From Kitasatospora phosalacinea (GTDB lineage: Bacteria; Actinomycetota; Actinomycetes; Streptomycetales; Streptomycetaceae), in the NCBI RefSeq assembly GCF_000717185.1, contig NZ_JNYE01000131.1, positions 1 through 28,631 of the forward strand: a stretch of 28,631 nucleotides of DNA, given 5' to 3'. Under the pieces are notes generated by a model, which searched no databases, had not been told where the DNA came from, and saw only the letters and a program-made list of their open reading frames with translations. A program made the translations under genes and the position numbers. Positions 23,925 through 28,631 of the stretch are shown one piece after another; the stretch's first letter is position 1, and every line of letters starts with the position of its first letter.

Positions 23925-25279
23925 GGATCCTGCTCGCCCAGAACCTGATCCACCTGCCGTCGCACGGCGGGGCCAACCGCTCCAACCGGCTGCTGCTGGA
24001 ACGGCTGGCCGCCCGCGGGCACACCTGCGAGGTGGTCGGCCCGCTGACCGGCGCGCTGGCCACCGTCGAGCCCGGGCAGGCCGTCCGGGCGCTGGTCGAG
24101 CGCGGCGCGGAGGTCCGCTCCGACGACGGGGGCACCGTCGTCTACACCCACCGCGGCGTCACGGTGCACGCGGTGCGCTCGCCGTCCCTGCTGCCCCGCA
24201 CCGTCCGTGCGGTCGCCGAACGGCTGCGCCCGGACCGGACGCTCGTCCCCGGTGACGACCCGGGCCACCTGATGCTCGGCGCGGCGCTCTCCGCGACCCC
24301 GGACCGGGTGGTGTACCTGGTCCACACGATCCAGCAACTTCCTTTCGGGCCGGGGGCGTTCCACCCGAGCGAGGCCGGGACACGGCTGGTGCGGCGGGCG
24401 GCCCGGCTGGTCGCGGTCAGCGACGCGGCCGCGGCGTACCTGCGCGAGCACGCGGGGCTGGCGGCGGAGGTGGTGCGTCCGCAGGTGTACGGGGCGGGGC
24501 CGTTCCCGCTCCTCGGGCGGCCCGGGCAGGGCGCCGTGACGATGGTCAACCCCTGTGGCTACAAGGGGATTTCGGTGCTGCTCGGGCTGGCCGACGCCCG
24601 GCCCGACGTGCCCTTCCTGGCCGTCCCGACCTGGGGCGCGGACGCCGCCGACCGGGCCGAGCTGGCGCGCCGCCCGAACGTCACGGTGATCCCCCCGGTG
24701 GACGACATCGACGAAGTCCTGTCCCGGACAAGGGTGTTGCTGATGCCCTCGCTGTGGGACGAGACCTTCGGCTACACCTGCGTGGAGGCGATGCTGCGGG
24801 GCGTGCCGGTGCTGGCCTCGGCGGTCGGGGGGCTGCTGGAGGCCAAGTTGGGCGTACCGGGCTCGCTGCCCGTCCGGCCGGTCACCGCGTACCGCCGCGA
24901 TCCGGGCGCGGCCCGGCCCGAACCGGTCGTGCCCGCACAGGAGTTGGGGCCGTGGCTGGCGGCGCTCGACGCGCTGCTCGACGACCCGGAGCACTACGCG
25001 CGGCAGTCCGCCGCGTCGCGCTCCGCCGCGCTGGCGTTCGTCGACGGCCTCGACCCGGACGCCTTCGAACGCTGCCTGGCCGAACCTCTGCCGTCCGCCC
25101 CCGAGGCGCCGCGCGGAACACCGTCCGAAGCGCCGACCGCGGCACCGCTCGACCGCACCGCCGCGCTGCGCCTGCTGGCAGCCCGCCGACGGAACGCCAC
25201 CGCCACCACGACCACCGCAACCACCGCCGCAACCGCCACCACGACCACGACCACGACCGAGGAGCGACCGCCGTGCTGA
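23921..25279 (+). CDS. GT4-type glycosyltransferase with Thr-rich tail
   Basis: GT-B retaining glycosyltransferase of 452 residues. It starts M-R-I-L-L-A-Q-N with the glycine-rich S-H-G-G-A-N-R loop. The donor-site E-x7-E motif is E281-T-F-G-Y-T-C-V-E289, followed by G-V-P-V-L-A-S-A-V-G-G, typical of GT4. The GTG start overlaps the GT1 stop by four bases with AGGAGG just before it. After the fold ends (about residue 385) comes a Pro/Ala linker, a short basic helix (L-D-R-T-A-A-L-R-L-L) and a tail of about 24 residues made almost only of Thr and Ala. The tail is encoded by ACC/ACG repeats and is unlike anything else in the window. The stop lies inside the E1 gene (7-base overlap). Confidence 0.87.
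   Translation: MRILLAQNLIHLPSHGGANRSNRLLLERLAARGHTCEVVGPLTGALATVEPGQAVRALVERGAEVRSDDGGTVVYTHRGVTVHAVRSPSLLPRTVRAVAERLRPDRTLVPGDDPGHLMLGAALSATPDRVVYLVHTIQQLPFGPGAFHPSEAGTRLVRRAARLVAVSDAAAAYLREHAGLAAEVVRPQVYGAGPFPLLGRPGQGAVTMVNPCGYKGISVLLGLADARPDVPFLAVPTWGADAADRAELARRPNVTVIPPVDDIDEVLSRTRVLLMPSLWDETFGYTCVEAMLRGVPVLASAVGGLLEAKLGVPGSLPVRPVTAYRRDPGAARPEPVVPAQELGPWLAALDALLDDPEHYARQSAASRSAALAFVDGLDPDAFERCLAEPLPSAPEAPRGTPSEAPTAAPLDRTAALRLLAARRRNATATTTTATTAATATTTTTTTEERPPC
25198..25262 (+). repeat. ACC/ACG low-complexity tract coding the poly-Thr tail
   Basis: Near-triplet repeats of ACC, ACG, GCC and GCA encode almost only Thr and Ala at the end of the GT4 protein. The tract ends just at the ribosome-binding site (GAGGAG) of the E1 gene. 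Confidence 0.8.
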
Positions 25280-27273
25280 ACCCCCCGCCCGGCCCGGAGC
25301 CGGACGACGCGGACCTGGCCGCGCTGCTGCTGATCCGGCACGTCGAGCTGGCGCTGCTGCGGCTGTTCGGCGAGGGCCTGGTCAGCGGCACCACCCACAC
25401 CTGCCTGGGCCAGGAGTACGTGCCGGTGGCCCTGGCTCCGCTGCTGGGCGCGGCGGACATGGTGTTCAGCAACCACCGCGGCCACGGCCACTACCTGGCG
25501 CTGACCGGCGACGCCGAGGGCCTGCTCGCCGAGGTGCTGGGGCGGCAGGGCGCGGTGTGCGGCGGCGCGGGCGGCAGCCAGCACCTGTACACGGGCGGGT
25601 TCCTCTCCACCGGCGTGCAGGGCGAGAGCCTGCCGGTCGCGGTCGGCGCGGCCCTGCGCCGGGCCCGGGACGGGGCGGGGGCGCTGGCGCTGGCGTTCGT
25701 CGGGGACGGCACCTGGGGCGAGGGCGCGGTGTACGAGGCGCTGAACCTGGCGGCGCTGTGGCGGGCCCCGCTGGTCGTCGTGGTGGAGCACAACGGCATC
25801 GCCCAGTCCACGCCGACCGAACGGCAGTTGGCGGGCAGCATCGAGGCCCGGGCGGCGGCGTTCGGCATCGCCCACCACCGTTCGTCGACGAGCGAAGTGT
25901 CTTCGCTGCGCGCCGAGTTGGCCCCGCTGCTGGACGAAGTGCGGTCCGGTGGCGGCCCGTTGGTGGTGGAGCTGGACGTGCCGCGGCTGGGCCCGCACAG
26001 CAAGGGCGACGACACCCGGGGCGCGGAGGAGCTGGCGGCGCTCGGCGCGCGCGACTGGTACCGGGCCCGGGCGGGCGCGTCCGAGCAGCGGTTCGCGGCC
26101 TGGGACGCCAAGCAGTCGGCGCTGGTGGACGCCCTGGTGGCGGAGATCGTGTCCCGGCCGCCGTCGGACGGCCGGGCCCGCGCCGCGTCCGCCGACCCGT
26201 TCCCGCCGGCGGCACCGCCCGCGGTGCCCGCCGTACCCGAGCGGGTCGCCGAGAACCTGAACCGGGCGCTGCACGAGCTGATGGCCGCCGACCCGTCCGT
26301 GCACCTGCTCGGCGAGGACGTGTCGGACCCGTACGGCGGGGCGTTCAAGGTGACCCGGGGCCTGTCCACCCGGTTCGGCGAGCGGGTGCGGTCGACGCCG
26401 TTGAGCGAGGGCGCGATCACCGGCGTGGGCGCGGGCCTGGCGCTGGCCGGGGAGCGCGCGGTGGTCGAGATGATGTTCGGCGACTTCGTCACGCTGGCCT
26501 TCGACCAGCTGGTGAACTTCGCCGCCAAGTCGGTCTCCATGTACGGCCGCCGGGTGCCGGTGCCGCTGCTGGTGCGCTGCCCGGTCGGCGGGCGGCGCGG
26601 GTACGGGGCGACGCACAGCCAGAGCCCGCAGAAGCACCTGATGGGCGTCCCCGACCTGGACCTGTACGAGCTGAGCCCGTTCCACGACGCGGTGCCGCTG
26701 GTGCGGCACGCGCTGTCCACCGGCAACCCGTCGGTGCTGTTCGAGGACAAGGTGCTGTACACCGAGCGGCGCTTCACCGGCGACGCGGTCGACGAGGTGC
26801 TGCACTGGCGGCTGGACGGCGGCTCGGCGCTGGGCACGGCCGTGGTCGGCCCGGCGGGCGTGGAGCGGCCGGACGCGGTGGTGATCGCCCCGGGCGGCCT
26901 GGCCCGGCGGGCGGTCGGCGCGCTGCGTTCGCTGCTGCTGGAGGACGAGCTGTGCGTGCGCCTGCTGGTCCCGGCCCGGCTGTACCCGCTGGACGCCGAC
27001 CGGCTGGCCGAGCTGTGCGGGCGGGCCCCGGCGGTGGTCGTGGTGGAGGACGGCACCCCCGGCGCGGGCTGGGGGACGGAGGTGGCGCAGGCGCTGCACA
27101 CCCGGCTCTGGTCGGTGCTGCGGGCGCCGGTGCGGGTGCTGACGGCGGCGGACCGGCCGGTGCCGGCGGCGCCGCACCTGGAGGACGAGGTGTTCGTCCG
27201 GGACGAGGACATCCGGCGGGCGGTCCGCGCACTGGCGGAAGACGTATCGACGGAGTGCGGAGAGGAGCGGTGA
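25273..27273 (+). CDS. Fused E1 alpha-beta 2-oxoacid dehydrogenase-like enzyme (thiamine diphosphate)
   Basis: Both E1 subunits in one chain of 666 residues. Residues 1-285 are E1-alpha: N-H-R-G-H-G-H near 67-73, G-G-A-G-G-S-Q-H, and the thiamine-diphosphate motif G144-D-G with N174 30 residues on. After a Pro/Ala linker (about 285-325) comes E1-beta, with L-G-E-D-V-S-D-P-Y-G-G, E-M-M-F-G-D-F and the glycine-rich G-R-R-G-Y-G-A-T-H-S-Q-S. E1 decarboxylates a 2-oxoacid, or in some antibiotic pathways cleaves a ketose, and hands the acyl group to lipoyl-E2. GTG at 25273 with GAGGAG 8 bases before it; 7-base overlap with the GT4 gene. Next to a carrier protein and two glycosyltransferases it probably serves a special pathway rather than central metabolism. 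The substrate is not readable. Confidence 0.88.
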   Translation: MLNPPPGPEPDDADLAALLLIRHVELALLRLFGEGLVSGTTHTCLGQEYVPVALAPLLGAADMVFSNHRGHGHYLALTGDAEGLLAEVLGRQGAVCGGAGGSQHLYTGGFLSTGVQGESLPVAVGAALRRARDGAGALALAFVGDGTWGEGAVYEALNLAALWRAPLVVVVEHNGIAQSTPTERQLAGSIEARAAAFGIAHHRSSTSEVSSLRAELAPLLDEVRSGGGPLVVELDVPRLGPHSKGDDTRGAEELAALGARDWYRARAGASEQRFAAWDAKQSALVDALVAEIVSRPPSDGRARAASADPFPPAAPPAVPAVPERVAENLNRALHELMAADPSVHLLGEDVSDPYGGAFKVTRGLSTRFGERVRSTPLSEGAITGVGAGLALAGERAVVEMMFGDFVTLAFDQLVNFAAKSVSMYGRRVPVPLLVRCPVGGRRGYGATHSQSPQKHLMGVPDLDLYELSPFHDAVPLVRHALSTGNPSVLFEDKVLYTERRFTGDAVDEVLHWRLDGGSALGTAVVGPAGVERPDAVVIAPGGLARRAVGALRSLLLEDELCVRLLVPARLYPLDADRLAELCGRAPAVVVVEDGTPGAGWGTEVAQALHTRLWSVLRAPVRVLTAADRPVPAAPHLEDEVFVRDEDIRRAVRALAEDVSTECGEER

Positions 27274-27275
27274 CG

Positions 27276-28535
27276 GTGACCGAGTACCGGATGCCGAAGG
27301 TCAACACCAACGACGCGGCGTACACCCTGCTGGGGTGGCTGGTCGAGGACGGCGGGAAGGTCGCCGAGGGCGAGCCGCTGCTGGAGGTGGAGACCTCGAA
27401 GGCGGTCGAGGAGCTGGCCGCACCGGCCGACGGGTTGCTGGAGCTGCTCGTCCCGGCGGGTCGCGAGTGCGCACCGGGCGAGCTGCTGGCCCGGCTGCAC
27501 CCCGACGCGGCCTCCCTGGACGCGGCCCGGCAGCGCCCGGCGGCGTCCGCCGACTCCCCGGCCCCGGCGGCCGGGGGCCCGGTCCTGACCGCCCCGGCCC
27601 GGGCCCGGCTGGCCGAGCTCGGCATCCCCGAGTCGGCGGCCCTCGCGCTGGACGCGCCGGTGGTGCGCCGCGCGGAGGTCGACCAGTTGGCGGCGCGGCT
27701 CGCGGCGACGGAGCAGGCGGCCGAGCAGGCCCGACCCGAGGCTCCCGCACCGCAGACAGCCCCGGCAGCCCAGGCGGCCCAGGCACCGCAGGCAGCCCAG
27801 GCGGAACAGGCAGCCCAGGCGGAACAGGACCCGCCGGGGACGGTGCTCGCCCCGCTGTCCCGCAACCAGCGCGCCGTCGCGGCGACCGTCACCGCCTCGC
27901 ACCGCGAGGTGCCGACGGCGTTCACCGCCGTGGACGTGGACGTCACCGACGCGCTCGCCGCCGGTCGCGAACTCGCGGCCGCGGTCGGCAGCCTGGTGGG
28001 CCCGGCCGAGCTGACGGTGGCCGCGCTGGCCGCCCGGCGGGCCACCGACCCGGCCTGCTTCGCGGCGCTGACGGCCGACGGGCGGGGCACCCGGCTGGTG
28101 CCCGGCGCGCACATCGGGGTGACCTTCGAGCTGGGCGCGGGCCTGTTCGTGCCGGTGCTGCACGACGCCGACCGTTCGTCGTTGGGCGAACTGTCCCGGG
28201 CCATGATGGGTCACCGGATGGCCGCGCTGCGCGGCACCTTCCGCGACCGCGACCTGCAGGGCGCGAACATCACGCTGACCCTGCACACCGACCCGGGCGT
28301 CTCCCTGGCGCTGCCCGTGGTGTTCCCCGGCCAGGCCTGCGCGCTGTCGCTGGCGGCCCCGCGCACCGTCGTGCTGCCCGACCCGGACGGCACGGGCTTC
28401 CGGACGCGCAGCCTGGTGCACCTGGGCGCGGCGTTCGACCACCGGCTGCTGAACGGCCGCCAGGTGGTGTCCCTGCTGACGGGCGTGAAGGCCCTGCTGG
28501 AGGCCCCGCACCAACTCGCCGGTGACACCCTGTGA
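27276..28535 (+). CDS. Lipoyl dihydrolipoamide acyltransferase (E2-like)
   Basis: E2 of 419 residues. Order: lipoyl domain 1-75 with K42 in V-E-T-S-K-A; an Ala/Pro linker; a shortened subunit-binding region at about 105-145 (A-P-A-R-A-R-L-A-E-L-G-I); an Ala/Gln repeat linker (about 150-190); and a catalytic acyltransferase core from about 195 with D-H389-R-L-L-N393-G. The motif has Asn where many E2 proteins have Asp; Asn is known at this place in Azotobacter E2p, so it is likely still active. GTG 27276 is preferred because AGGAG lies 8 bases before it; GTG 27270, overlapping the E1 stop, is the alternative. It should take the acyl group from E1 and could pass it to the operon's carrier protein or to CoA. 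No E3 gene is in the window. Confidence 0.88.
   Translation: MTEYRMPKVNTNDAAYTLLGWLVEDGGKVAEGEPLLEVETSKAVEELAAPADGLLELLVPAGRECAPGELLARLHPDAASLDAARQRPAASADSPAPAAGGPVLTAPARARLAELGIPESAALALDAPVVRRAEVDQLAARLAATEQAAEQARPEAPAPQTAPAAQAAQAPQAAQAEQAAQAEQDPPGTVLAPLSRNQRAVAATVTASHREVPTAFTAVDVDVTDALAAGRELAAAVGSLVGPAELTVAALAARRATDPACFAALTADGRGTRLVPGAHIGVTFELGAGLFVPVLHDADRSSLGELSRAMMGHRMAALRGTFRDRDLQGANITLTLHTDPGVSLALPVVFPGQACALSLAAPRTVVLPDPDGTGFRTRSLVHLGAAFDHRLLNGRQVVSLLTGVKALLEAPHQLAGDTL
27745..27832 (+). repeat. Ala/Gln-rich repeat linker in E2
   Basis: Imperfect 12-18-base repeats coding A-Q-A-A-Q-A and A-E-Q-A join the binding region to the catalytic core. Flexible Ala/Pro linkers are normal in E2 proteins, but the Gln content is high. 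Confidence 0.65.
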
Positions 28536-28631
28536 ACCCGCCCGGCACCCCCGCACCCGCCACGGCCCTGCCGGAGGCCCCCGCGGACGGCCCGACCCCC
28601 ACCGCCCCGGAACGCGTCACCGCCCCCGCCC
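28532..28631 (+). CDS. 5' end of a further gene, cut by the window edge
   Basis: A GTG at 28532 overlaps the E2 stop by four bases (GTGA), as with other genes of this operon, and the frame stays open to the window end (33 codons). The visible part is Pro/Ala/Thr-rich and holds no domain, so the product cannot be named. Confidence 0.55.
   Translation, partial: MNPPGTPAPATALPEAPADGPTPTAPERVTAPA

Noticed and set aside
28437..28457. Inactive E2 because of H-R-L-L-N-G instead of H-R-x-x-D-G
   Set aside because: Asn at this position is known in the active Azotobacter vinelandii E2p, so the change alone does not argue for loss of activity.

Overview
This is high-GC DNA (third codon positions almost all G or C, many GTG and TTG starts, TAnnnT -10 boxes directly before start codons) from a filamentous actinomycete of the Streptomyces/Kitasatospora type. 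It has three parts: an accessory conflict-system operon on the left, a core housekeeping block in the middle, and the start of an operon that looks biosynthetic on the right. All family calls were made by reading the translations; no database search was run.

Region 1 (about 113-6700, minus strand) is a four-gene operon: a Trypco1-type (trypsin-co-occurring) small protein, a trypsin-like protease joined to a VMAP-C domain, a MoxR AAA+ ATPase, and a large protein with a SAV_2336-like N-terminus, a vWA-like domain and a TIR/FxsC-like C-terminus. This is the architecture of the vWA-MoxR-VMAP ternary conflict systems known from comparative genomics. A plausible order of events is: sensor and protease, then ATPase switch, then TIR effector acting on NAD. 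The effector gene has an apparent one-base frameshift at about 626 after its TIR core. The operon seems to start from a leaderless promoter just after the terminator of the next gene.

Region 2 (6783-21147) is mostly core. It holds an Rv1747-like ABC transporter with two FHA domains, serB, a SixA-type phosphatase whose frame is open all the way into the upstream MFS transporter, a divergent FadR/GntR regulator, the fabG-fabI pair of fatty-acid synthesis, a membrane-anchored metallo-beta-lactamase-fold hydrolase, the tldD-tldE protease pair, kptA and a DUF3099 membrane protein. From 21148 to 22174 there are only small genes and regulatory sequence: a relatively A+T-rich patch, two hairpins, an 84-residue zinc-ribbon-like protein and a possible 63-residue ORF.

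Region 3 (21990-28631, plus strand) opens with a TTGACA promoter and an 18-bp perfect palindrome whose core equals the CebR (cellobiose-sensing LacI-family repressor) operator. A 20-codon leader ORF follows, then overlapping or closely spaced genes for a carrier protein, a GT1-type and a GT4-type glycosyltransferase, a fused E1 alpha-beta thiamine-diphosphate dehydrogenase, a lipoyl E2 acyltransferase and a further gene cut by the window edge. The arrangement suggests that E1 and E2 make an acyl group by oxidative decarboxylation or from a ketose, place it on the carrier protein, and that the product is glycosylated. No E3, adenylation, ketosynthase or condensation gene is inside the window.
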